Assembly (NCBI GenBank): GCA_018287875.1
Contig: JAGVVL010000002.1
Span: 1,116,001-1,180,000, forward strand
DNA: 64,000 bases
DNA from: Nigrospora sphaerica
Lineage: Eukaryota > Ascomycota > Sordariomycetes > Amphisphaeriales > Apiosporaceae
Direction: 5' to 3'
The position numbers and the translations under genes were made by a program. The notes beneath the pieces were generated by a model. The model saw only the letters and a program-made list of their open reading frames with translations, was not told where the DNA came from and made no database searches. Shown here piece by piece: positions 47,137 through 58,316 of this stretch. Positions within the stretch are counted from its first letter, which is position 1, and every line of letters starts with the position of its first letter.

Positions 47137-48357
47137 TTAGACCGTCGCATCGGGGTTTGCGTCGCCCGGGGCCATCTCCGCCGCGTCGCATATTGGTCTT
47201 CCCGGGGTACGAGTAGCATCCGCCGCATTCGCAGCAGGAGTCAGCATTGTTGTCCCAGCCGCCGCCCGGTCCTCCTTTGGGGGCTGTAACGCCTGACTCT
47301 TGTTCTTGCGTGCGCTTGCAATGAGGTCCTTAAATAACGTGTCGTGCTTGGATGACCAACCAGCTTGATCAAAGTCTTTGTCTTTGATCTGCGCGCCAAC
47401 GTGCAGAGATCGTGACGACGTTGGCGCCCGACTCCCTAGTGTTCTCTCCCAAACATCCAAATCCTGCAGCAGTTCGTTCTTTTTCCGTGGATGGAGCGAG
47501 TCGCAATTTGCGTTCCATATAGTCACCCATTCCATGTGTCGTTTCTCTGCCATTGCCCGACTTCCGCCGTTGGGGATGCCCAAGTCGGCAAGCCTTTTCC
47601 TGAGCTGCGATTCCTTCAGCATGGAGTAGTTGAGAGACGATATACGCTCCGGTCGTCGTTGTGGCGTGGTGTTGGATTGTGATGCAGAGCTGGCGTGGAA
47701 ACTTGCGAGAGCTGATGAATCCTGCAAGCTCGTCGTCTTCCGTGTCTGTGGTTGAGGGGAGCCGGGGCATGACTTGTCGAGATGCCGATCGACTTGAGCT
47801 ACCTTCATGCGGGTGAGGCAAATGGGGCATGCGACCAGTCCATCGTCGAACTCGGTATCGGATTCAGGGCATGGTGCGGAATCGATTTCCTGGCGCGCCA
47901 CCTCGGAAGTACGCTCTGCGCCGCGCGTCCTGCTCGACCTCGTCGAACTTCGCAGTCTCTTCGACTGCCTATTCTGGTCTTCTAAGCTGTCGTCGTCAGG
48001 TCTTCGCTTGGGTGTGATGCTTCCGACGTCAGAGGCCATAGCAATCGGTGGCTGCTTGGTGAAGCCTAGAAGTGCTTTCCTCGTTTTGGCGAAAGCTCCA
48101 ACCACTTCCTCCATGGACCAGTTGCTCCGCAATTTCGATTCTTGTTCTGAGGCCCGACATAGGGGGCATTTCCCGTCATGGGCCAGAGCGCGCCGGATAC
48201 ATATGGAACAGAAAGTGTGGTTGCAAGATGTCAACATCGGCGTCGTATAGAAATCTTTGCATATTTGACAACGTAGTGCAGATTCGACGGCAGCTAAGCC
48301 GGGTACTGGTGTTGCGAGCCAGTCGGTCGAGTCGGCGACGTCGTCTAGGCCGGACAT
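47137..48357 (-). CDS. RAD18: E3 ubiquitin ligase RAD18
   Basis: A single exon of 406 residues on the minus strand. A C3HC4 RING finger occupies about residues 30-68 (C-Q-I-C, C-N-H-T-F-C-S-I-C and C-P-L-C). A Rad18-type UBZ zinc finger follows (V-A-C-P-I-C then H-L-D-K-S-C, about 175-195), and a SAP-like DNA-binding motif (about 245-280: L-K-E-S-Q-L-R-K-R-L-A-D-L-G-I-P). With Rad6 the protein monoubiquitinates PCNA at stalled forks and starts translesion synthesis. It lies head to head with the Pol delta subunit gene POL32. Confidence 0.95.
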   Translation of the reverse strand: MSGLDDVADSTDWLATPVPGLAAVESALRCQICKDFYTTPMLTSCNHTFCSICIRRALAHDGKCPLCRASEQESKLRSNWSMEEVVGAFAKTRKALLGFTKQPPIAMASDVGSITPKRRPDDDSLEDQNRQSKRLRSSTRSSRTRGAERTSEVARQEIDSAPCPESDTEFDDGLVACPICLTRMKVAQVDRHLDKSCPGSPQPQTRKTTSLQDSSALASFHASSASQSNTTPQRRPERISSLNYSMLKESQLRKRLADLGIPNGGSRAMAEKRHMEWVTIWNANCDSLHPRKKNELLQDLDVWERTLGSRAPTSSRSLHVGAQIKDKDFDQAGWSSKHDTLFKDLIASARKNKSQALQPPKEDRAAAGTTMLTPAANAADATRTPGRPICDAAEMAPGDANPDATV

Positions 48358-48957
48358 CGTAGGCGCGAGCAGATCCGATCCGGTCGTGGTTCGCGAGTGC
48401 CTGCGTGCGGAAGATCAGGCTGTGCGCGGGATGCGACCCGAGTGGTACGTAGCAGGATCGAAGAACAAAGAGTGACTGTTAGTTCCTGGGGAGTGTACCT
48501 GTGCAGACTCCCCCCTTTGTTCTGTGCGGTCTTCACAGGATGGATCCTGTTTCAAGTCGGGTGGTTGCGCAACAGCGTCCACTACGCGATGCTGCAGACT
48601 ATGTACCTCTTTAGAAGACGCGCTGCCATTTAAAACTGGGAGGCTCAACCGCCAGAGCTAACCATCCCCGCTAGGCAGCCGCTAGGCAGGCGCACTGTCC
48701 TATTCCAGCAGGAAAGGGCAGCGCAACGTTTTTGGCCCGGAGTAGCAGCCCCGCGTTTCCGGACACTCCCATCTTCCCAGAACGACCCGCACGTGAGGTC
48801 GCGACCGCGACGCGTCTTTCGGGTTAATAGGCTTGGCACTTGACAACCAGTGACAAACATATCATACGCCGTGCTGGCCACCAACAAATCTCTCCGCGCT
48901 AGATCTGCACCGTCCGGTCTTGTCATCTGGTGTTAACGTCCGCCAGCGCCTGACGAG
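48358..48957. promoter_or_regulatory. Bidirectional RAD18-POL32 promoter
   Basis: Exactly 600 bp separate the two divergent start codons. The region contains an exact MluI cell-cycle box (ACGCGT, 48810-48815) and a one-mismatch version (ACGCGA, 48584-48589). Confidence 0.75.
48810..48815. promoter_or_regulatory. MluI cell-cycle box (MCB)
   Basis: ACGCGT, the palindromic binding site of the G1/S factor MBF, lies 143 bp before the POL32 start codon and about 450 bp before the RAD18 start. Binding is inferred from the word alone. Confidence 0.5.
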
Positions 48958-50480
48958 ATGGCCGACTACAAGATATACCTCGCGCAGCAGCTCCTCACAG
49001 AGGAGAAGCTCGTAAGTTTACGCCCAGTTTGGATTCTTGTTACTACGTTATCTAATGCCTAAGCAGATCACATACCGACTGTTGAGCCGTGAATTAAAGG
49101 TCAACGTGAATACTGCGAAGGAGTAGGTTTCCCTTGCTTCGTACCGAAAAGCGTGTAGCTCATGCCTCTGCCGCTGGCTATAGGATGCTGTGGGACTTCC
49201 ACAAATGGCGAAACGATCAACGCCCTGGAACCGTCCATGCTACCTACCTGATCTACGGCATACGGAAGCAGGTCCATGAACAGGATGGTGATGTGGAAAT
49301 GTCCGATTCCCAGCCTGAAAATGGGCATCACTTTTCCGACGACGTCCCACTCCGCACTCTGACGCTAGTGAAGGAGGAAACGTTACAAGGTATGTATCGT
49401 TCTCAGCTTGCAAAGCTCACCATCCTCTGACCTGCGGCTATTTGAAGACGTGCTAGGGCAGTACGCAGAGGTGTCATCCATTCATGTCTACAGCCTGGCA
49501 CCATACCCGCTCAAAGATACCGACCTTTTGATCGAGGCTGGGCGTCAAGTTTCGAGAAAGACTGTTGAGGGGTACTCGGAAGAGACCACCAAAGCTTGCA
49601 TGCCCATCACGAATCCCGCAATGTGGAGGAGGCAGCGCCCAGGCGCAGCATCGCGCAAGGCCGCAGCCACAACCTCGGCCCCTACCAAAGTCGAAACCAA
49701 GCCCCAAATCAAAGAGGAGGCCAAGGCATCAGATGCCAAGGAACCCACTGCAAAGGAATCGAAACCAGCCGCAAATACGGTTGCAAAGAAGGCGGCAGCG
49801 TCATCCACGCCGAGCATGAAACGACAAGGCTCGTCGGGCGGAATCAGCCAGATGTTTGCTAAAGCTGCCAGCAAACCCAAGAAGGCCACCGCTGAAAAGA
49901 AAGACACACCCAGTCCGGCTCTATCTGATGAAGGCGAAGATGACGACTCGGAAGCCATGCCAGAGGCCAGGCAAACAACCGAAACGGGTAGGGCTAGAAA
50001 GGATCGGCAGGCCGAACTTCGTCGCATGATGGAGGAGAGCGATGACGAGGAGCCCGAAGCCACCAAGACCCCTGTCGAAGAGGACCCGATGGACGAAGAT
50101 GCGCCGCCACCAGAGCCGGAGCCGGAGGCGCAAACCGTGTCCCCGAAGGACGAAGAACCTTCTCAACCCGTCTCTAGCAACGGCGATGGAAGGAAGCGTG
50201 GCCGGAGACGTGTCATGAAGAAGAAACAAATTACAGACGACCAAGGATACCTCGGTAAGTTCTGCGCTATCCGTACCCCTTTTTGCTTGCGCGTGCGCTG
50301 AGAGGACACATCACAGTCACAATCCAGGAGCAAGGCTGGGAGTCCTTCTCCGAGGAGGACACTCCGTCTGCGTCATCGAAGGCCAAACCGCAGGCCGAGA
50401 AGCCAGCATCGTCTGGGAAGCCCAAGAAAGCAGCCCCCAAGGGGCAAGGCAGCATCATGTCATTCTTTTCCAAGAAGTGA
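48958..50480 (+). CDS. POL32: DNA polymerase delta subunit 3 (Pol32/Cdc27)
   Basis: Five exons, 48958-49011, 49067-49122, 49184-49389, 49448-50254 and 50317-50480, give 428 residues; introns are 55, 61, 58 and 62 nt. The N-terminal about 130 residues form the conserved CDC27 domain (Y-L-A-Q-Q-L-L-T-E-E, I-T-Y-R-L-L-S-R-E-L-K-V and M-L-W-D-F). The rest is long, charged and low-complexity, as in all Pol32 proteins. The C-terminus ends Q-G-S-I-M-S-F-F-S-K-K, a PCNA-interacting PIP box. The subunit gives Pol delta processivity and is needed for translesion synthesis and break-induced replication. Confidence 0.93.
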
Positions 50481-53400
50481 TGCGACGAAGTCTGGACGTA
50501 TACCCCATGGTAATTACACATGTATTGAAGCTACCCAGGCGATAGAGTACACACGACACACAGTCGCAGCTTGCGCGATATGCAGCATGCACCGCTTAGG
50601 CGGTTGCAATAGTATTTCCATGACGCCGGATGTAGTTACCAAGTGTGGTCAGCCAGTAGCGAGGGTGGTTGTGCGTGGGGTATTGTAGGCTTGCAGCTTT
50701 AGGCGGGGTGGCGGCGCAGTTCGCGATGGTCATGTTAGCTAGAAGTCCATGACGACACGCCATTTCAATCTAATCTGATGGCATGACTCGTACAGCATGT
50801 GGATGCAACGTGAAGCCAGCGTGTTCACAAATGGTGGCGAATCGGTGACACAGCCTGAATGCCTATCTTCCGTGTCACGAGAAAGAATGTGGACGAAGAC
50901 GGCGGACGAAGGTGAAGGCAAACCCGGGGATAACACACCGGAGCCGAACTACATAATTGCCGCTTGGGAGCTTGGACACTCAGTTTAGTGCATAGGCTGA
51001 GGGGAAAGTACAATAAGCGGAGGAACAAAGAGTCCGTGTTACGCGGTCCATTTTCGTCGCTGATGGGCCTCAAGCGCTCACGCGATCGCTTGACCAGGGC
51101 CGCAAGCAGGCAGGGGTCACCCTTCCAAACCACACAACTTATTTGTAAGCTTGTTTGGCTAGCGGAAGGTACCTACATGTACGCGCAGGAGGGTTTCCAG
51201 GCACTGAGGGCATATCTGTTGCAGCGATAACTCGCGCCCGAGTCTTTGCAAACCCACTGGCCGCACAGTCGGCACGCTCCTTCTGCCAAGCTAGCCGAAA
51301 GCCGGTTTGCAGTGGGCGAAGAAAGCAAAGGGTCTTCCGTTCTGCCTCTCGTCTCGGTGGGGGCTGCATCACGATCTACCGTGTCCGATGTGTCCCCCGT
51401 CTTATTACGAGCGAGAAAAATTTCTCCATGAACCCTGACACGGGATTCTAGGACAGCGTCACCAGCAATCTCCTGTGCCGGGATCGCGGTGACACACGCA
51501 AACCGCCCCGAAACGGATGAACCGCTTGTTAATGCAGACACGATTGCGTTTGAATGCTTGGTCAACTGTGTTCATCGAGGCATTTACTGTGGACGAGCGC
51601 CATATAAAGCGAAAATTCCCAAAACGGGTGGTTGCTGGTTGTAGGACGTATGAGATAAGTACTTAGAGATGCAAATGCATGGGAATATTGGCAGGTAAGA
51701 AGAGGGGATGAACCACCAATACGCCCATACGCACGCACGAGCTGGAAATGGATGCTGGGGACTCATGGCGGAATCCAATTGGGCAATGGGCCACACCACG
51801 AGCCCATTAAAGCTCGCCCTGTTTCTCCCCACACGCCCGATATTCAACATGTCGCCAGGATCAGATCTACCAGGCGAAGCAAGGTCCCGGTTTCTCCCAC
51901 CGGGGCCCCTGGGAGGGAAGGGGACGTAGTGCTAACAAGCCCGCCTATGAGTACTGATGTCTGTACTCCGTACATACTCGTACACGTAAAGCAACGGTTG
52001 ACTGGGTGCCCGAGAAGAGCCGTGGACGTTCGGACTTGTTATCGCACAGGCATGCGGGATCCCTCGGTTCCCTACCAGGCTGCCACACTGCCGCGCAGCC
52101 CGCTGGCAGGGTTTGGCGGATGGGTGGGTATCGTGGACGTCAAAATCTGTCTCACGGGCCCAGGATGTCACTGCGGCTGTTGATTTCCGGTAGGCCGAAC
52201 GCCCACAGAACATCGAGACAGTACAAGCTGTACGTATACGTGAGAGGAAGAGAAGGGCATCATGAACCGGCTCGGCTGCCGTTGAGCCAAACCACTCCCA
52301 GGCGACGCAAGCGGTGGGCGACGCAGATGAGCATTCAGACTGGCGGGGAGCGAGCTGACCGCCTTCCAGCCAATGCGCCGAGATGTTCGCGTAGAAGTAG
52401 GTGCACGCAGCGCCCATTCGGCATCCAGCCGTCCGTCTGTATACCTAACATACATGAGATCCAATAGGAAGTGATTGGTACAAAAACCGGCACCGTACCG
52501 GTACGGTCGGTTTGGGGTGTTCCAAACCATGAGGCTGCCCTCGTGCCCTCGTCTCGCCCGGGATCTGCACCGGAAGTCGGGAATTGGCTCGCATTTCGGC
52601 CTCAGCTGATGTCCGAACTCGAAAAGACTCGGGTGCTTGCGCTGCCTGCACCGCCTCGGCCCTGAGTCACAGGCCTGGAAACCAGGGCAACACAAGCTAG
52701 CGGGTGCTACCAAGGTACCCGGCAGGACGGATTAGATGGGTACGTGCTCTTCGCATCTCTCCGACCGGCTCTCGTCAGAACCTCGAGGCTCAGGGATCAT
52801 CGTGGCACGCAGCGGCGCACGCAATGGCCCACCGAAACAGACGGAAAAGAAAGAGAAATTGTGGCTCCCGCTACTGCTGCGCGAGCCAACTAGGATCCCT
52901 GTGTGCCGCGTTGCCCCTCCGGTAGCTGGGGTCCCGGGAGAGAGAGAAAAAAAATCCACGATAATCCCACGGAGAGGAATCGGAACCTCAATGAGCAATG
53001 GTGGATTCACGTCGCGTTTTGGAGGGCCGGGGCAGGGTGTCCCAGCATGTTTACAGTACCTGTATGAAGTACGATGTACTTTATGTACTGTTTGACCATG
53101 GGCGAGGTTTTTTTTTTTAAAAGTCTATGTGTCATAGGAAAAGTACGCCGAATCGGCGCTGTAGGCAGTTGGCAGCCATGTACCACCAGGTATTAGTCCC
53201 TACTAAGGATACGTTCCATGGATGCCTCCCATATGAGAATTAGGTGATGTATCTATCCAACGCCCCTCCAACCTTCTCTTCGCTTTTTCCGATTTCCATC
53301 TCCTTCACACAAGGACCAATATTTCCCCAGGAACGCGCGTTTGTTTGACGGCTAGAGTGCTGTCAAATGAACCTGCACACAGTCATTCCATCCTTTTTTC

Positions 53401-53725
53401 TCGTAAGTGGCCTGCTTCTTTTCCATCCATTGGTTTCCTACCGCCGACGTGGAGTGGCCTGGCACCCGGCGTAGGGTTGAATCATGCCATTCGAGAGCTG
53501 GTCGAACCACACGACCGGGCGGTGTTGTGCGCGCCAGACGGTGTGGCCTTGATCCGGCACAGGAAAGCAGATCTGGCCGCCGCTCGCCGATGCGCACATC
53601 GCGTCGGGCCCACGGCCTGTTGCCGGACCCCGTGATGTGACGTGCCTTTCATTTCTCTATACAGGCCACTGAATGCTGACGATGACCTTGTTGCGCAGCC
53701 CTTGGCCCCTCTCGGTTTCTTCTAA
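50481..53725. other. 3.2 kb gene-free stretch
   Basis: No supportable gene on either strand. Short frames lack domain features, and I see no tRNA or obvious transposon ends. A T/A run lies at 53108-53120. Confidence 0.45.
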
Positions 53726-56700
53726 ATGCCCATCTATTCGTCGGTGTACCAGAACCTCATCCGTCAGGGATTATCTAAATCACTCACCCACGGCTACGCG
53801 CAATCCGTCGTAGCTGCTACCCACCCCCATGTTCTGAACTCGCAGAACCGGCCGTCCTTCGCGCGGCGTAGTAGCCAGCGCGTTGGACGGCTCACGAGCC
53901 TCCAGCTCCAGAGTGCTTTTCACAACTCGGCCTCGACTTCCGCCGCTATCGCCCACGAGCACCGCCCGGACGGACGTAGCAACCATGGGAACTTGGATGC
54001 CTACTTCGAGGCCCTGCAGAAGCGGCAGGAGCAGGCCGTTGCCGCGGGCGCCGAGGAAGGCGACATAGAGAAGGAGTGGACCCAGTTCCAGTTCCAGAAA
54101 CCCATCGAGTGGAAGCCCGATGCTTCGTCTGTCCTGGGCGAATCCGAAGCCGTGGATGCTGCGGCCCGAGAGGCTGCCGCAGACGGTGCCGAGGATGTCT
54201 CGGTGGCTACCGATTCGGTGGCCGCCCTGGCCCACATCGACGCCGCCTTGGAGCAGGAGATCGAGGCCCGGAAACTGCAGGACGCCCTCGAAGAAAGCAC
54301 CAGCCGATCCCTGCAATCGGCTTCGCCGTCCCCGGCCAGTGCTCTGCTGTCCCGCGTGGCAACGCCCGCCGCAAAGCCCTCCCGCTCCGCCAGCATCACG
54401 AGTATCGCCCGAACTGCCTCACCACCGCTGAACACCCAGTCTAAGAGCTATGCGGACCACCTCAACAAGCTCGCCAAAGATGGCCGCTACGCCGAGATCC
54501 CTGCCGTCTTCGAGGCAATGCTGGTTGCTGATATCACCCCGATTGCCAGTGCTTACAATGCTCTCCTGGCCGCGGCTATTTTCACCCCCCACCAGAGGAA
54601 CCATATCGTCAATAAGGCATTGGATATCTACACTGACATGATGAAGCGGAAGGTTTTGCCTGACGGGGATACCTACAACATCCTGGTAGGCTTGATCGCC
54701 GAGCGTTGCCTCGAGGTGAACACTCTTAAGGCGGCTCTCGAGGGCAAACGACAGCGATTTGGTGGCATGGACGAGCCTGGCAAATTCATGCTCGCTTCCG
54801 ACGAGTTGGAACATGCCATTCTCTCGGCCGATGATCGACTAGACTTGGCGCTGAAGCTCTTTGATTCATCGGTGGAGTTTTCCAAGGCCAACTACTCGTC
54901 CGAAACTTACCATAACCTGATCATGGCCTGTGCTGAAGCCGGTCGTGTCATGGATATGCTTCGCCTATTTGACCACATGGAGCTCAGTGGCGCCGTTCCC
55001 TACGCCGCTACCTTCCCCGCCATGATCACAGCCTTTTCCAACGCCGGTGACCTGGTGAGCGCCGTTGAGTGTTACAACGAGTACAAGGAGCTTGCCATTG
55101 GTCACGACAACGGCCAATACACGCTCAACCACCGCCTCGACTCACAGGTCTACGCTGCCGTCATCAAAGCTTACATTGTATCGGACCGCTTCGATGGTGC
55201 CATGCGATTCTACCAGCGCATTCTCAACGAATATGGTGTTCACGCTGCCGACATCAAGGATACTCTTATCAGTGGAGGATTCGTCAAGGGTTTCACTTCG
55301 CGTGGCATCTACAATGAGGCTCTGCAGTGGGCCCAGAGCGTTGAGGACTACAGCCGCCTACCGACCATGGCCGGTCTTGCCAGCACAGCCGCCGATGCTG
55401 GCGACGCACACACGGCCGTGGCCGCTTTCGCCAACATCCCTCTGTCATCCCAAGACATCGCAGCACCAGCCATGGCCCTGTTGGCTCTCAGCGTGCGACA
55501 GGGCGATGTACTGGCCGCCATGCGGTACTGGCATGTTCTCAGCAACCCCGAGATCGAAGCGACCTCTGCCTTCATTGAGCCGACTGCCATGTACGCTGTG
55601 GCCCTTGTTGGCTCTGGCCAAGTTCTGGAAGGTCTGGTTGAGTCGGAAACCATGTTTCAGCGCATCCGAACACAGGGGCTTGATGCGAGACCGCAGCTAG
55701 CGGATGAGGTCGAGGAAGGCATCGATTTCGTTTCGAAGTTCATGTCTGCTCGAGGCATCGTGGACCCCCGCTTGTCTGATTCCCCTACCGGCTATACTCA
55801 GCCAAGCTTCTTGCCGTCGACGTTCCCAGGCACACCGACAGTGCCGAGTACCGAGGACAACTTTGACCCTTATGCCCATACGACCGATTTCAAGGGATCG
55901 TCTATAATCTCGGATGAGCTCGAGGGAGCGCATGGCCGGAAGGGTCCTCGTCTCCATGAAGCTTTGGCTCGGTTCAAGAACATGCGACGAGCTGGCCGGC
56001 ACCCGCGGTACATCACATACGCCAAGCTGATCTCTGCGGCCGCCCGCGAGGGCAAGATGCATGTGTGCCACGACATTCTTGCCATGGCTCGCACTGATGT
56101 GCCTCTGCTCCCGGAGTACGCTGTTGTTCGCTACGGTTGGTCGTCCATCCTGGATGCCATGGTCGGTGCGTGTCTCACGCTTGGCGACCGTGTGCTGGCT
56201 GAGCAGTACCACTTTGAGCTCCTGGAGATGGGATCTGCCCCGTCTGCTAACACGTACGGCTTGTACATCACCACTCTGAAAGAGTCTACCAAGACTTTCG
56301 ACGAGGCCACCGAGGCCGTCAAGATTTTCCACCGAGCCAAGGCCGAGGGTGTTGAGCCCTCGAGCTTCTTGTACAATGCTTTGATTGGCAAGCTGGGCAA
56401 GGCTCGCCGGATCGATGACTGCCTTTTCTACTTTGGCGAGATGCGCGAGCTGGGCATTAAGCCTACTAGCGTGACCTACGGTACCGTCGTCAACGCCCTC
56501 TGCCGGGTCAGCGACGAGAAGTTTGCCGAGGAACTGTTTGATGAGATGGAAGCCATGCCCAACTACAAGGCCCGCCCCGCGCCTTACAACAGCATGATGC
56601 AGTTCTTCCTGACGACGAAGCGTGACAAGGCCAAGGTCCTAGCCTACTACGAGCGTATGAAGACTAGGGGAATCGCCCCCACGGCGCACACCTACAAGCT

Positions 56701-57280
56701 GCTGGTGGATACGCACGCCACCCTGGAGCCCGTGGACATGCCGGCTGCCGAGGCCGTCCTCGACATGGTGCGCTCTTCCGGTGGACGCCCCGAACCCGTG
56801 CACTACGCATCTCTCATCCACGCCCGCGGCTGTGTTCTCCACGACATGGAGGGTGCCCGAAAGGTCTTCGACTCGGTTATGAAGGATACGAGTATCCCCG
56901 CCAACCCGTGCCTGTACCAGGCCCTGTTTGAGGGAATGGTAGCCAACCACCGCGTTGCTGATACCGAAGCTGTGCTCGCCGATATGCGCCAACGGCGCGT
57001 CGAGCTAACGCCTTACATCGCCAACACGCTCATTCACGGGTGGGCTGCCGAGAAGAACATCAGCAACGCGCAGATGGTCTACAACAGTGTACCCCACGCC
57101 AAGCGGGAACCCAGCACTTACGAGGCCATGACGCGCGCGTTCCTCGCCGTTGAGCAACGCGAACAAGCCAAGTCTGTCGTCAGCGAGATGCTGTCTCGGG
57201 GCTACCCCGGCGCTGTCGTCAACAAGGTTCTCGAGCTTCTCGGCGGTGGCCACGGCGAGGAGACGACAGCTGCGGCCTAG
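53726..57280 (+). CDS. Mitochondrial pentatricopeptide repeat protein, CYA5-like
   Basis: A single exon of 1184 residues. The first about 100 residues are Arg/Ser/Gln-rich with few acidic residues, consistent with a mitochondrial targeting peptide. PPR-type helical repeats are spread from about residue 240 to 1170, for example Y-N-A-L-I-G-K-L-G near 883, V-T-Y-G-T-V-V-N-A-L near 915, Y-N-S-M-M-Q-F-F near 953 and H-T-Y-K-L-L-V-D-T near 988. A low-complexity linker lies around 690-720. PPR proteins bind organellar RNA; in Neurospora CYA-5 is needed for cox1 mRNA processing or translation. Orthology to CYA-5 is suggested by size and architecture but not proven. Confidence 0.88.
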   Translation: MPIYSSVYQNLIRQGLSKSLTHGYAQSVVAATHPHVLNSQNRPSFARRSSQRVGRLTSLQLQSAFHNSASTSAAIAHEHRPDGRSNHGNLDAYFEALQKRQEQAVAAGAEEGDIEKEWTQFQFQKPIEWKPDASSVLGESEAVDAAAREAAADGAEDVSVATDSVAALAHIDAALEQEIEARKLQDALEESTSRSLQSASPSPASALLSRVATPAAKPSRSASITSIARTASPPLNTQSKSYADHLNKLAKDGRYAEIPAVFEAMLVADITPIASAYNALLAAAIFTPHQRNHIVNKALDIYTDMMKRKVLPDGDTYNILVGLIAERCLEVNTLKAALEGKRQRFGGMDEPGKFMLASDELEHAILSADDRLDLALKLFDSSVEFSKANYSSETYHNLIMACAEAGRVMDMLRLFDHMELSGAVPYAATFPAMITAFSNAGDLVSAVECYNEYKELAIGHDNGQYTLNHRLDSQVYAAVIKAYIVSDRFDGAMRFYQRILNEYGVHAADIKDTLISGGFVKGFTSRGIYNEALQWAQSVEDYSRLPTMAGLASTAADAGDAHTAVAAFANIPLSSQDIAAPAMALLALSVRQGDVLAAMRYWHVLSNPEIEATSAFIEPTAMYAVALVGSGQVLEGLVESETMFQRIRTQGLDARPQLADEVEEGIDFVSKFMSARGIVDPRLSDSPTGYTQPSFLPSTFPGTPTVPSTEDNFDPYAHTTDFKGSSIISDELEGAHGRKGPRLHEALARFKNMRRAGRHPRYITYAKLISAAAREGKMHVCHDILAMARTDVPLLPEYAVVRYGWSSILDAMVGACLTLGDRVLAEQYHFELLEMGSAPSANTYGLYITTLKESTKTFDEATEAVKIFHRAKAEGVEPSSFLYNALIGKLGKARRIDDCLFYFGEMRELGIKPTSVTYGTVVNALCRVSDEKFAEELFDEMEAMPNYKARPAPYNSMMQFFLTTKRDKAKVLAYYERMKTRGIAPTAHTYKLLVDTHATLEPVDMPAAEAVLDMVRSSGGRPEPVHYASLIHARGCVLHDMEGARKVFDSVMKDTSIPANPCLYQALFEGMVANHRVADTEAVLADMRQRRVELTPYIANTLIHGWAAEKNISNAQMVYNSVPHAKREPSTYEAMTRAFLAVEQREQAKSVVSEMLSRGYPGAVVNKVLELLGGGHGEETTAAA

Positions 57281-58316
57281 GCCAGTGGATGGCACCATTT
57301 TACGATTCTTATGTCCTGCTTTCTGTGTCCTCCAATACTTTTATACTGCGATACCCCGAATTTTGTTTGAGATTAGGAAGCGGAAAGATGGTTTTCGGGG
57401 TGTGGTCGGTCTAGAAGAACGGAGGACAGTTTTTCCTGTCTTTGTCTCTTTTTCATCTGGACGATTTTTATCGTCTTCCCCCATAGATCTTGGCTGGCTG
57501 ATCTTTGGGGCTGGAAAGCCTGGCGTTGAGGTTCACTGGCATGTATAAAACGGTTTCGGCGGGAGGCAGGATGGTTATTGCGGTCACGCCCGGACTGTGT
57601 AGGGTGAAAAAGAGCCCGTGGTGATGGGCGTGGTATTAAGTCGCGACCTATGAGAAGGTCTGCGCAGGATAGACAGACAACACTCCACTCTAGTAACACC
57701 CACCACGGGATGGGTGGGACGAATGATAATTCAGTGGCCTGCCTTGGGCGGTCAACATTGATGTTCGCAAGCCAGTTCTTTGCCCAGTTGTGCCCCTATC
57801 TCAGTTAAGTTGGAGGAGGTAACCCCCTCGCCGTCTGCCTTCCCGTTCACCCTTACATTGCGCTTGACCCTGAGGTCAAGGTTGGGAGGAACGTCGGCAG
57901 TTTATGAGGCTAACTGCATGGTTTTCGCCATCCGTCTACCGGCTTCGCACCGAGGCTCGACTGGACATGACAACGACAGGGAAATAAATGACAGTGTCGC
58001 CTTTCTTCGCCCGCCTGTGGGGGGTATGACGGTTGAGTAAATCGTTTAGTTGTGCGCAGGAACTCGCCTATGCTCCCTGTCTTATGCAGCTATTTTGTAC
58101 ATAGCTGCCTTCGTTCATGTTTTTATGGAAAAGTGTGGACCCAGTGGTACCAAGTCCCGCTAAAATTTCGTTTGACGGGCCAATGTCACGCAGTCATTGG
58201 ACATGAAGCAGACATCGACATCAACAACTTACAACGACAGAAGAGAAAAGATCTCGCCGTTCGCATGAGCATGCGCTGACCAACTCGTGCGCAAGCCTTT
58301 GGAAACGCTGCCCACC
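57281..58316. other. Intergenic region between PPR gene and REX4
   Basis: No gene is visible. Confidence 0.5.
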
